Assembly (NCBI RefSeq): GCF_964355755.1
Contig: NC_092678.1
Coordinates: 17,086,922 to 17,150,921 of the forward strand
Direction: 5' to 3'
DNA from: Antedon mediterranea
Lineage: Eukaryota; Echinodermata; Crinoidea; Comatulida; Antedonidae
Length of the DNA stretch: 64,000 nucleotides
Part shown: in pieces, positions 34,311 through 45,729 of the stretch
Layout of the letters: each line of letters starts with the position of its first letter
How positions within the stretch are numbered: the stretch's first letter is position 1
The notes under the pieces: model-generated
Databases searched by the model: none
Told to the model about the DNA's origin: nothing
The model's input: only the letters and a program-made list of their open reading frames with translations
Made by a program: the position numbers and the translations under genes

Positions 34311-35256
34311 TCCCGGCCACAATATTTCTTTTTGTACATAAGCTGGGGGACCCCTCACAAAATAAACATGGATATTCATTAATAATGTCCATAAGCTACG
34401 TCAGAAATGAGCTAACAATTCGCTAATACAAAGGTTTTCTGTCGAGCCGTCTCTATAGTCGAGTGGATTAGGCTATGGACTTTACATGTCGATGTAGGCC
34501 TATGGGGTTATTTTTACTTTATAGTGAGAGTGTGATTATTTAGAGGGTTAGGTTTAGTTATATTTAGGAACTTAAGTAGTTCGGCTATCTTTCACATAAG
34601 GGGTCCAAACTTTTGTACGAAATAAAAATTTGCTTCCTGGCCCCTGACAAATTGTTTTTTTTTTTAAACGAACAAATTGTCAACAATTCAATTCGGAACT
34701 ACTTAAGATTTTTTTATACACGAAGTATAACTACTATTACTTTGAAATATCTGTAAGCTACAAAATGAAAGCAATACTGGATTTGGGTGGGCCTCAGAAA
34801 ATGACAACGTGCATGAGCGGGACTGACTTCTCAGTCGGCAGAGATTAAAACTTTTTAATGATAAAATATGAATTGGAAAGTTATCGAATTAAGATGTGAA
34901 GTATTGGAATAATAACAGTGATGCGCTCGGACACAAACATTTTGGGTGTATTTTTGTTGATATTCGATATTTAGCGGATTGGATTTCTTTTATTTGTGTG
35001 TTTTATTTTATTTACATTTTTGAAACAATGACACAAGACTATACATTTGTTTTGTGGAAAAACGACACCTAGGCTATTGGATTCGTTTTATTTGTGTGTT
35101 TTTTTTTATTTGTTCATTTACATTTTTTTTCATGTGATTTTTTTTTATATTTTGTTTTGTGCATTTGTTCGTATCTTTTTTGATAGTTTTATAATTACAT
35201 TGTGGTTTAGTTTTGATTTTTAGCTATAAACGGTGATACCTAATTAGTACACATGT
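34311..35256. other. AT-rich, T-run-rich DNA
   Basis: Two diverged direct copies of about 100 bp (TTTTATTTGTGTGTTTTATT near 34990 and TTTTATTTGTGTGTTTTTTT near 35088). No gene. Confidence 0.4.
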
Positions 35257-35331
35257 CGCGGATTGAACTCGAACCTACTAAGCATTGATATCAATGGTCA
35301 CGGCGATTTCCTCACTGAGCCAAACCGTGAT
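35257..35331 (-). repeat. tRNA-like sequence (tRNA pseudogene or SINE head)
   Basis: On the minus strand, TTGGCTCAGTGAGGAAATCG (box A-like) is followed by TAGGTTCGAGTTCAATCC (box B-like). The structure is imperfect; probably a relic. Confidence 0.4.
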
Positions 35332-36204
35332 TTACAAAATACATTCTGTTCCAAGGATTATTCATTAAAATTTCAACCGCGCGATCATTCGATATCGGTT
35401 GACTAAAGATTGTTTATTTAACGGCCCGGAATGGTATTTGTAGATCCGGCCATGGCGGTACACAACACAGGAGGTTGCGTAGTTTATACAGTGACGTAAG
35501 ATGGTCGCTGAGACGTCAAATTACTGCTATTTTTTGCCTTTTTTTAGTGTTTTTCCTTAAAATTCAGGAAAGTGACATAGCCTATCGTGTGTGGCCCCTT
35601 AATAAACATAAGTGTGCCAAATGTGATTACGTACCTTTCAGTGGTTTTCGAGGAGATTTAAAAAAAATGTAGTAGCACTATTAATAAATAAGATATAGAT
35701 ATTTCCAAAGGCTCGGACATGTAAGAAGGGCCTTAAAAAAACTGAATTACTATATATACCAGCCCCACTGGTAAGATAGTCTTTGAATCCATCCGATAAA
35801 CACATTAATCACTCACATCAGTCATTCCGCTAATGGTTGCGTCTAATGATGCATTCTATTCTATTCAGTTACAATTAGAAAGTTGATCCTTGACCTATAT
35901 TATTCAATATCTCTGCCATATTCTGTAACCGGCTGTCTGTCCCGTCGTACATCTCACCGCACGCAGTTTAGTATGTCTTCCCCAAAAGGGCATCAATATT
36001 ATGTGTAAGCCTATTGGTCATTTGCCTAATAATTAAATACGAAATATTATAATATAATATAATATTATTTACATCTGACATCAGAGCCTCGATAGCCAAA
36101 CCAAACAATATTATAGGACTAAAAGTACAACAAAAAAACTTTAACGATTATATTTTCACAGCAATGATTTATTTAAATCAAATATTAATAAATGTTCACA
36201 CAAA
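35332..36204. other. Unassigned DNA
   Basis: No gene recognised; the open frame at 35475-35672 has no known signature. Confidence 0.4.
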
Positions 36205-36546
36205 GTAAAGCTTGTGGTTCCCACAAAAGACCCAATGCAAGGAGGATAGGCCTATAGGTAGAAGCAAAGCAAGTGAGTTGACCAATCACATGAAGCGACA
36301 GTAGAGTTCAAATAACCCATCGCTTGTAGGCTAATATTGGTTACATTGTTAACTTTTAATACCGATTTTATGTAAATGCAATACTTTCAGCTTCTGCTGC
36401 TTTTTGTATATGTGTTTTTTATACCGAAAAAAATAAAAGTACATAGGCTGGATGCAAGTGAGTTGACCAATCACAAAATCCATCACTTGTGATTGGTCAC
36501 TAACGTTGCGCTCTGTGCATTGCGTCTCGGTAGTGGAACCAAGCAT
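36205..36546. mobile_element. Palindromic MITE, copy 3 (with internal extra DNA)
   Basis: Ends are AGCTTGTGGTTCCCAC at the left and GTAGTGGAACCAAGC at the right. Both arms retain the family words (AAGTGAGTTGACCAATCACA on the left arm and CACTTGTGATTGGTCA on the right). About 130 bp of unrelated sequence separates the arms. Confidence 0.6.
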
Positions 36547-37915
36547 AATGTACCAATCATGCAGCAGTAATACTTTGTTCACAGAATCTTCAATAGACTA
36601 TACATTGATATGGTATAACAATTAATCACAACATGATAAAGCAAACAAAGTTATAGATCGGGGTTGGTGAGATCTGTCATTATAAGGGTTTAATTTGTCC
36701 ATTATAATGTTGTTGTTGTGGACAGAAAAACCACAATAGTTATTTATTTATTTTTATTCAAAACTTTCCAACAGGAACAATGTTCCCACTTAATTACAGG
36801 TGATGTTATATAAAAAATAATATAAAATATATATGTATATACTCAAAAGCACATAATTCCCATGACGGTATAATTATAATGGACAGATTCACCAACCCTA
36901 TGGAAATTACATTATTACATTAAATCAAAAACTCTTGTATGCTATAACTGTAACAATAAAATTCACAACAATTACATCAATATTTTTTAAAAGGCCAAAT
37001 AAAATAAGTATTTAAGTTTATTTATTTATTTTTTTCAAAGGAAAAAATTAGATAAAAATAAAGGCGGCTTCTCTCATAGTGGACCGACCACAGTGTACAC
37101 GACGGCAAGTAAGTAGTCTATACTACCGTACTGTTTGTCTATTCGTCAGTATTGGTCATATTATCCGATATATTTTGGTACCAAAAACGTTAAATGAACG
37201 ATAGAGGTCATGGGTCAATTATCACTAAATTACTGAATTTCCACTATAATAATATATATCTCGTCCAAACAAATATTGAAGCAGATTCATGTTTATGTTC
37301 ATGTTAACACATTCGTTACATGCATACAGTATTATCAACTAAGGTATTAACATTAACACTTATTTAGCGATATACATTATAGATGATAAGCACATAATCA
37401 GCGGCGCTTCACATACTGTAATAATATTATTTGAAATAAAAAGGTTTTAATTGATTTTTAAATTGTTAATTTATATAGATTATAGTAATCCACATTGTTA
37501 ATGTTACTTGGCAAATTGCAACGGAAAACGAGCGGTCAGCAAATGTTTTCGCATAACATCCGTTGCACTGCCAAACCGACCCTCTAGAAAAAGAAGCCTA
37601 AACTATCTAAACAATAAGCCAGATAATCCCAGTGGGCTTTAAATCGATGGTGGGCCTCTTTTCGAGATTACCTTTTCAAAATAAAGAGTGGTTTCTTTTT
37701 AATTTGTTATTTTGGGAGGTGGGCTTCAATCTTTACGAGGTCGGCTAGCCTTGAAATTCGTTTTTCTTTAAAAAGGAATTTCATTAGTGGGGATCGAGAT
37801 ACAAACAAATAGTATTTGTTTTATATGGCCTATGAAATATTCATAATAATAACTTTATTATCATTTTAGTGAAAAGCGAACATTAATTATAATAATATAG
37901 TATACTTTATCTATC
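36547..37915. other. Unassigned AT-rich DNA
   Basis: Only simple A/T-rich stretches are seen, including TTTATTTATT runs at 36740 and 37018. No gene. Confidence 0.45.
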
Positions 37916-38665
37916 AAATCTTACTTACTAAAATATAAAAACACTAATACAATTCACCAAACAACATCCATTATAGGTATAATGAAATAAGCCAACATCA
38001 CTTGAAATATAACAACATCGTATCTACCAAATCTTACATAAACTAATACAATCCACCAAACTACATCGATAAATGTATAGGTTATATTAATGAAATAAGC
38101 CAACGTCATTGAAATAAATACTACATCTTATCTACCAAATCTGACAAAACTAATACAATCCACCAAACTACATCCATAAATGTATAGGTTATATTAATGA
38201 AAAAGCCAACATCAATTGAAATAAATACTACATTTTATCTACCAAATCTTACATAAAACCAATACAATCCACCAAACTACATTCATAAAAGTATATGTTA
38301 TATTAATGAAAAAGCCAACATCAATTGAAATAAATACTAAACTAATACAATCCATCAAACTACATCGATAAATGTATAGGTTATATATTAATGAAATAAA
38401 CCAACATCAATTCTTACATAAAACTAATACAATCCACCAAACTACATCGATAAACGTATAGGTTATATTAATTTAAAAAGCCAACATCAATTGACACAAA
38501 ACACAATCTTATCAATCAAATCTTACATAAAACTAACACAATCCACCGAACTACTGTAAATCGATAAATGTAAATGGTAATATTAATGAAAAAGCCAACA
38601 TATACACAGAAATAAAACATCATCTTATCTACCAAATCCACCCAACTACACTGTAAATCAATAAG
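37916..38665 (+). repeat. Minisatellite, unit about 75-115 bp, roughly 7 copies
   Basis: The recurring words are ACTAATACAATCCACCAAAC, TACATCGATAAATGTATAGG, TTATATTAATGAAA and AGCCAACATCA. Unit length varies through internal deletions, and the array decays at both ends. Confidence 0.75.
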
Positions 38666-39314
38666 TGTAACCGTATAACTTTAAAGGCCATGTGCGGGCA
38701 AAAAAGTTATATTGATCATACATTCAAATAATTATCGATCTATAGATTCCCCTATGTTTCATACTTTTGGGATTTTATTTTTGTTACACAAACGAGTTGA
38801 AAATAAGCACTTTCTTATCAGAATCTTTATTTGCAGATAGTTCTAGTTCATGACTTTTCCGTTACATACGTCAGGCCTACAAATACAGTTAATTATTTCT
38901 CAAAATAAAGTACGTTATTTATTTGTAGTAAGTCGGATGTATGTATGGATATACGGATAGAAACAGAAATATGGAATTAAAGTCCACAATATTGAGTATT
39001 GTTTTTGTTCAGAATTACATGAAGTACCATTTGGAAAAAACAATCATTGTGGAATAAATTGATTGTTGAGATAATTAAGGGTTGTAATGTCATTAATATA
39101 TTGATATGAAAACACGATCATGCATTTCATTTTGCCAAAGTAGTAGACAAGAAATCCAAAATGCAATTAAAAAAAACATTTAGAAAACAGTAAACAATGA
39201 ACACGAATACATTATTAGTCTTCGTCTGGAAATTTCAGAGGAAACCTTGTTTTTAAGTTTTACGAGTTGTACACAAAGCGTTATCGACAAACAGTTTATT
39301 TCCGCAACACTTAC
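38666..39314. other. Unassigned DNA
   Basis: No gene recognised. Confidence 0.4.
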
Positions 39315-39458
39315 TATGGAAAGCAGAGCGTATGTCTGCCACTTCCGCTAACCAGAAGCCGATGGCCAGGATGAAAGTATCCGTGGCCATCTTGGTTGTA
39401 ACGTTGTTAACGGAATATGCTTTATCGCATTCTCAGTTCAGAAATCAGGAGCCATCGT
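39315..39458 (-). other. Ambiguous 144-bp exon-like segment
   Basis: On the minus strand the segment is bounded by a very strong acceptor (poly-T then TTCTGCAG) and donor (CCATA-GTAAGTG), yet all three frames contain stops. Spliced after the C-cap exon (phase 0) it would add TMAPDF and a stop. Alternatively it holds a start in good context (AAGATGG) opening MATDTFILAIGFWLAEVAD. On the plus strand the same DNA opens MARMKVSVAILVVTLLTEYA, which looks like a signal peptide. The strand cannot be decided from sequence alone. Confidence 0.35.
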
Positions 39459-40251
39459 CTGCAGAAGAAAAAAAAACGTAAAAACAATTATTAAAAATGG
39501 AAAGACAATTAGTTGTTGTTTCCGATAATCATAATGCGTTTCTTTTCAAACGGGGTAGTGGGATATTCCTGAGGAAATTATCTGCCTCGTTTGGGATTTT
39601 TACAATTGCCTACATGTTCACATGCAAACTAGGTAGGCCTAAGTGCCAAGCCGGTTCACACTGAGCATTTACACGTCACGCGAAAAGATTCGCCCGAAGC
39701 TAGACAAAGTTCTATCGATTTTGCGAGTTGTAAATTCACCGCTTTAACTGAAAATCCACGACGTACGTTCAACACAGGCATGTGAACGGTGAGAGGGAGG
39801 ACAATTGACCTCCCAAAACTTAAATCATGGGATGGCAAATAAAAATAGCATTTTAAAGAGATTTCTTTTCAACAACATATTCTTATAACTCCTTTCGCTC
39901 AGCAATACAAACATGATAATATAATAATAACAGCCAGACCGAGACAATGCGCTTGTCGCGAGAAAGAAATTTCTGTAAAATGCTTCTGAATTTGTAAAAC
40001 TTAATGGAATTGGTATGAATGTCCTTTTACCGGTCACATTATTGTAACTGCTTAAAAAATATAAAAACTGAAAAAAAACCAACAATGTTTGTCTATAATA
40101 TACAGAGAATATATAGAGAGAGATGTAAAGTGTACAGTAGAATAAAATAAAAGACCAATAAAAAAGAATAAAATGTTACTTAGTTTTGTGGATTGTCAGT
40201 GTTAAGGTAAGATAACACAGTGCTGTGTATTCATATACTACTGTACATTAC

Positions 40252-40405
40252 CGTAAAATCTTCAGTGCTTCTTGTCGAATCCGTCGGACACATCAACTCT
40301 CGGAATTTTCCCTTTAATATTTCTTTACATGCTGCAAGGGTAACTCTCGGCTCGCAGACTTCAATTTTATAAACAAGGCAGCAAATGCGGCGATGATCCG
40401 ATTTC
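40252..40405 (-). CDS. Gene A cysteine-rich C-cap exon after the LRRs (LRRCT or LGR-type hinge)
   Basis: A 154-bp minus-strand exon with an ATAG acceptor and GTAATG donor. It begins with one base that completes the split Leu codon of the preceding LRR exon and ends in phase 0, so the frame is continuous. It encodes KSDHRRICCLVYKIEVCEPR then VTLAACKEILKGKFRELMCP. The CC...C...C...C pattern directly after an LRR stack fits either a short LRRCT cap or the CC-containing hinge of LGR/relaxin-type receptors. No seven-helix exon was found downstream, so a receptor call is not supported. The next exon candidate (39.3 kb) would introduce an early stop. Confidence 0.6.
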
Positions 40406-40950
40406 CTATTTTTGGTGATGTATAAATAAAAACATGATATAGTTATTCACTTAGACCATGGATCAAGAAAACAATAATAATTTTCCTGAACAAACTAATT
40501 TACAGCCAAAAATTCAGATTGGTGTTTATGTTTGGTAACTGAAAACATTTGGTTTTTTTTCTTATATTTTTAGTAGTAAAATTTATTAAAACTACAAATG
40601 GCCTATTCATTTTTGATGTTTTTTTGGACAATACACATATTATCGAAATATCTTGCCATATCGACATAGTAATTCGATAATGATGTCTTACCTGAATATA
40701 CGTTCGTACTTTTAAGTCGATTTTATTTAATTAGATTTATTTTTAAATTATTTTATATTTTATGCGGAATTCATGTTTTTAAGTTAATATGATGGAAGTA
40801 TGTGACCATCGGACCAATAATCAATATCAATGTAAACTTTACACCGACTTGTAGGTTCATGTTTTTTTATATTAGGCCTAATTGTATATATTAATAAATT
40901 GCACGCTTTTGACGATGATCTTAGCTTTAAAAAACCAGGTGAATACTTAC

Positions 40951-41022
40951 AATTCGTTTATGTTGATCAAGTTTTCAAAAGTACTATCTTTGTAATTGTT
41001 TAATTCGTTGCCATATATCAAA
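40951..41022 (-). CDS. Gene A last LRR exon (72 bp)
   Basis: Phase 2-2 exon, acceptor TTTTTTTTTGCAG, donor TT-GTAAGT, encoding LIYGNELNNYKDSTF then ENLININEL. It is a divergent LRR (no ITT segment), as terminal LRRs commonly are. It joins the C-cap exon in frame. Confidence 0.72.
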
Positions 41023-41129
41023 CTGCAAAAAAAAATATTTTAAAATAAAAATGAGTAAAAGATTCAGTGGTATTAGGTCATGAAGACATTTCTCATTCTT
41101 ATGTCTTTAGTGGTTTACCCTGTACGTTA

Positions 41130-41275
41130 CTAACTTGGACGTAACGCACGGACACTGTAAGTAAATTGACAAATTACGACATAAAAATAGGTCATCCGAA
41201 CTGTTTCTTGTGATTGGTCAACTCATTTGCGTTTTGCCTACGTCATTGCGTTGCGTCCAAGTGGACACCTAGATC
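41130..41275. mobile_element. Palindromic MITE, copy 4
   Basis: AACTTGGACGTAACGCACGG at the left and GCGTTGCGTCCAAGTGGACA at the right, with TTGTGATTGGTCAACTCATT inside the right arm. Same family as 25.0, 25.15 and 36.2 kb. Confidence 0.55.
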
Positions 41276-42208
41276 TGAATTAGGCCCTACAGTAGTACTT
41301 TTATCCAGCAATTGAGTGTTTGCTACTCGGCAAGGTAAGGCATACTTCTTGTTTTCATTTTTTTCGTCTGTTCATTTTAGATATTATATCTAAGCTTATA
41401 TATATTAATATTATAATTTAAGCTAATTTCATTACAAAACAGACATATTTAACTAAACGTTATGACGTCATACTGTTATTTAAATATGCTAATAATTATA
41501 CTTATAACATTTATATATATCCGTGCTATCACTTAGAATATATTATGAGGCTTCAAGTGGTAAATGGCGGTCATTTTGAATGTATGTTAATTAACCCAAT
41601 TTCTTTTTGGTAAACTTCAGATATGATGTTCATTTGGACCATATAAAGCAAACAAAACCAAACACCATTGCTGTTGCAATTTGTTCTAATGTTGACTTAT
41701 CTTTACTGGACAAAGATACAATGACCTCATGGCAATGTTTTAAAGACGCCGTTGTGTGCCCATATGCGGGTTCATGTCTATGACCAGGGGACACTGTGTT
41801 AAATATGGCAAACATCATATTTGAAAAAGAAAGCAATGTTTAGTGAGAGAAAAGAAACTGCATGTGTTGTGTATTGCTTTTAGACATAAACAGGTACCAC
41901 AGTACGAGAATTGCAGGGTGTCCAACGGACGAGTACCATGTATGTATATCGAAAACAAAGCTATTATAAAATGTATTTTACAGACTATGTCTACGACACA
42001 TAATCTGTTGTATGACAAGAATTAATGAATAAGTCCGATAATTGTACAGAGCATCAAACAACTACATGCATATTATTAAACATTTTGACAAACATAGCGT
42101 TTCATACGTATGGTACGTGTACACACTATATAGAAAACATCGAAACGCGACAACAGAAAAAAAGAAAATAACAGAGACTTGGGACAAGTCTATAGAGTAT
42201 TAACTTAC

Positions 42209-42283
42209 AGTTTTGAAAGTGATGAAGCAAAAGCAGAAAATGCACCTTGATCTATGGTAGTTATATTGTTATAGTGTAAATAC
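42209..42283 (-). CDS. Gene A LRR exon (75 bp)
   Basis: Phase 2-2 exon with TTTTTGCAG acceptor and CT-GTAAGT donor, encoding YLHYNNITTIDQGAFSAF then ASSLSKL. One codon longer than the 72-bp norm. It has intact sites and a distinct sequence, so it appears older than the amplified repeats farther upstream. Confidence 0.72.
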
Positions 42284-43121
42284 CTGCAAAAATTGAAAAA
42301 AAAAGAAACACATTTCAAACGGATTGACTTAAAACAATATTAATAATAATACTGTGCAATAATACAATAAATAGATAACCACTACATTTGTCTGCTATAT
42401 TTCACAGTACAGTTATTTGTATTCAATATTTCAGTGGGCAATTTAGACTTCGTTTGGCACTCGAAACAATGTCAAATGAAAGGCAAGCTAATATTGCCAT
42501 GAGGAGGTGCAAATCTGAGGGAGAGGGGAAAATATAATGTGTACAAACAGATATCACCTCACCTTTATTTATAAAACTTGAAAATCAGAAAAAAGGGGAG
42601 AAGGTAGTGTATTATTTGTGGTTGTTGCCAGATGCTTAAACTCTAGAAAATGATAAATTAAGTTTATCTTACGGACGGATAACGCTAATAATAACATTTA
42701 TTAATTCATAGTTATGCTTTATAGCTTTGTGAGGTTTTTTTTCGTGCACTTAGAAGAACTTATTTAAAGTGCATTTTAAGTATTGTTTTTCTTCTAGATT
42801 ATTTCAGACATCACAATAGTTAATGTTTGTTTTATTTGGAGGTTCAGACTTAAACACAAAGTACAAATGTATATAGTGCACTATGCTGTGTGAAATAAAA
42901 CTGAAACTGAATGTACGTACCACCACATTAGGTACGGTAACCGATGCGCCCTCATTATGACGTTTTTTATAAGAAAAAGATACAAACCATGTGTTGCGCG
43001 TGCGAATAAAGAACAAGTGCAGCTATTCCACCGTACGGAGGGAAAGATAACCAATGCCTCTCATAATAACATTATTTTTCATTTAATAATATTTACTAAT
43101 AATGATAATAACAACTCGATT

Positions 43122-45275
43122 TTAACTCGTCACTATGAACGAGTTAGGTTATCCGCAGCGCAAACGCCACGTGCACGTCATACTTTAGAATATTGCGCAC
43201 ACAGAAAAACGATTATGCCATTGAAAAAATGTTAGTGTGCTCTCTATTATATGTCACGTCTAAGTCAGGGCCGTAGCCAGGATCTGTCAAGGGGGGGTTC
43301 GCACACTAAGTATTTGGGTCACCCCCACCCCCATCATACCTACCCCCCCCCCCCACCCCCCAACCCCATCATACCTACCCCCTCCCCCCACCCCCCCATC
43401 ATGCCACCCCCCCCCCCTGGGGTGGGGCCTGAGGCGAAGCAAATTTTGTTAAATGACACCCCTAGATGGCCGGAAAAGACACTCTCATGCAGCATGCTAC
43501 CAATGAGCAAAACGATCGTACTTGGACTCGTGGACTATTTAAACGATAACATTTGTTGCCGTATGTTAGATGCGCGTGTTCTGTGCGGAACCGCCGATTG
43601 TTTGATCATTTACTCGATATTTTGTTTTGCGTTCAAGTTCAATGCGAACGTACGTCTAGGAGAAGCCCCGAAAAAAGCACACTGGGTGAAGGCAAATGCA
43701 ATTCTTATTATAGCTCTATCTATAATATTTATCTACAGCAATTTGTTGAGGAAATTAAATATGCCAATGTAAATAGGTGATATTGATACATTTGAGTACG
43801 TATCGGCTGTGGTCTAGAAAAAAATAATCGGATGCCATAATGTAAACTACAGTACATGATACCATAGATATTATAGTGTAAAATATTAATATTCACTATA
43901 ATCCTCTATGATACATTATACTTCATAGCCACACATAAATACTGATGATATGTCGGAAGGCTATATACTTTATGCATGCTGCCTGACTGCCAGTGATCTA
44001 AACAATTGGTACGCAGTTGTCTGGCGGTGTCCTTTGTACGAATCGTTCGTCCCCCAGCTCGCTGTGAGACGCGTCAATATCATGTTACATGCAGGGACCA
44101 AACATTTATTTTTCAACGTTAAAATCGGCAATTCATTTGCAACTCTTTACAGACTAATCGCTCGAAGTACGCTCATACAGGGAAGAAGGTACTGTATGAG
44201 TTATTCCGAACGAGTTTACAAATTTTTTAATTTACGAACAACTTTTTGTACTGTGGGGGCACGTATTTGGACGATTTTCGGAGATGAGGGTGAGGTATTG
44301 GGCATGTCGGGGATGGGGGCTCGCAGTCGGTTAAGGGGGTTCCGCTGTAAAGGGGGGGGGGGATTCGCCCGAACCATAAAAACCCCCCCTGGCTACGGGC
44401 CTGTAAGTATATAGAGTATACACTATATATCTGAATACGTACTACAACCAGTGCAGAATAGGTGAAAATACCGGGACCCGCTTTGTCATCCAATTTTTAC
44501 CATGATGATGTCATCAACATGAAACACGTAGATAGCAATTTTGGAAAGAAATTATCTGAGCAACAACATATCGTGTTGAATAAATTTGGATACGTAGAAT
44601 ACGGAAGCGCGCTCCTTTAAATGTCATGAACTATGACGCAAAATATGAAATTACGACTTTTATAATTGAACTGGCCATATGATGACGTCACAACATCCGA
44701 TTCGCATAATTTGTACATGATTTCCAGCTTCCAGAAAACGTTTTAATCATGTGTATCACTTTTTATTCTGAGGAGCTATAATAAATTTAAATTTATTGGA
44801 ACGCTTTTGAACATGATGAAATCATCACAATTTTAAAAATTGTAAATCATGCGAAAGATAATTGATTGACCTAGACAATATAAAAAAATGGTGGGAAATG
44901 GAATATGGATAAGTGGAGATGCGTTCTATTAAATGTGAGGAGCTATGACAAAAGAGACAAACATCCTATATTTTATATTCGAGTGGCCATACGATGACGT
45001 CACAATGTCTAGTTAGCCATATTGATACATGATCCGATATCAACAACTCATCTACTTCCAGAATATGTAAAAAAATAAACTTCACCATGTAGTTTAGAAA
45101 CTATGACTGTTTAAAAAAAGGCATAATTATGACGATTTATTTTACTTTTTCAGCAAAAACGAGCGCAAATTGTCCAATTCGACGTGCTCGTATGACGTGT
45201 TTTAAGTCGAAATTGTTTGAAAGCTGGTAAAATTACTAGAAAATGCTAGAAAAACATAAATCACGCGAACAAAAT
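43122..45275 (+). mobile_element. Helentron-like element, truncated copy (with nested element)
   Basis: Starts with palindrome AACTCGTCACTATGAACGAGTT then GGTTATCCGC, homologous to the start of Y1/Y2. It ends abruptly at AAACATAAATCACGCGAACA, which corresponds to an internal point of Y (near 12600), so the 3' hairpin is missing. It is flanked by a duplicated ATTTACTAATAATGATAATA word and interrupted by the element at 43266-44403. Confidence 0.6.
43266..44403 (+). mobile_element. Terminal-inverted-repeat element with 5-bp target duplication (hAT-like, 1138 bp)
   Basis: The left end CAGGGCCGTAGCCAGG is matched by the inverted right end CCTGGCTACGGGCCTG (one indel/mismatch). TAAGT flanks both sides (43261-43265, 44404-44408). 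The paralogous copy at about 49260 reads ACGTCTAAGTATATAGAG without the insert, proving the insertion. A C-run region near 43320-43420 and a G-run near 44351-44362 lie close to the ends. No transposase is recognisable. CAGGG-type ends suggest hAT, whose duplications are more often 8 bp, so the class is tentative. Confidence 0.75.
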
Positions 45276-45392
45276 AACATTTACTAATAATGATAATAAT
45301 AATTATACGAATAGGAAAAAGGGTAAAAAATAAAATAATATGACAATAAGTGTGGTTATATTACAACGAAAATATACTATTTTCAAAAGTAT

Positions 45393-45458
45393 TATAAACA
45401 AGTGAAACATTCGAACACATTTGCTGGTAATGTTGTTATTTGGTTATAGGACAACGAT
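45393..45458 (-). pseudogene. Gene A LRR exon relic (3'-truncated), copy a
   Basis: With an acceptor TTTTCAG the frame reads SLSYNQITTLPANVFE and then runs into FTCL and a stop. The second half of the LRR and the splice donor are deleted. Confidence 0.65.
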
Positions 45459-45599
45459 CTGAAAAGCGTGAAAAATGCAATAAATAAGTTAAGTTTTGGA
45501 TGAATATTCTTTCTTTGCAAAGGATAAAAAATGAAATTATGTGACGACAATAAGTGTGGTTTTATTACAACGAAAATATACTATTTTCAAAAGTATTAT

Positions 45600-45662
45600 A
45601 AACAAGTGAAACATTCGAACACATTTGCTGGTAATGTTGTTATTTGGTTATTGGCAAACCAC
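45600..45662 (-). pseudogene. Gene A LRR exon relic (3'-truncated), copy b
   Basis: Acceptor ATTTTCAG, frame WFANNQITTLPANVFE then the same deletion breakpoint as copy a. Copies a and b lie in a 240-bp tandem duplication (45290-45720), so the deletion came first and the duplication second. Confidence 0.65.
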
Positions 45663-45729
45663 CTGAAAATTGTGAAAAATTTAATAAATAATATATACAG
45701 TACCAAGGGATAGGATGATAAAACATTAT

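Noticed and set aside
34444-34500. Box A-like GTCGAGTGGATTAGGCTATG
   Set aside because: No box B at proper distance and no tRNA fold; at most a decayed SINE.
37916-38665. Possible CRISPR-like array
   Set aside because: Units vary in length and the sequence between repeats is itself repeated; this is a eukaryotic minisatellite.
39825-40085. Hydrophobic minus-strand frame just after the C-cap exon, considered as a transmembrane region of a receptor
   Set aside because: No GPCR motif, no phase-compatible splice sites, and too short for a seven-helix domain.
43251-43772. 173-codon frame with proline runs
   Set aside because: The prolines come from a C-rich tract inside a non-autonomous transposon; no domain and no counterpart in other copies.
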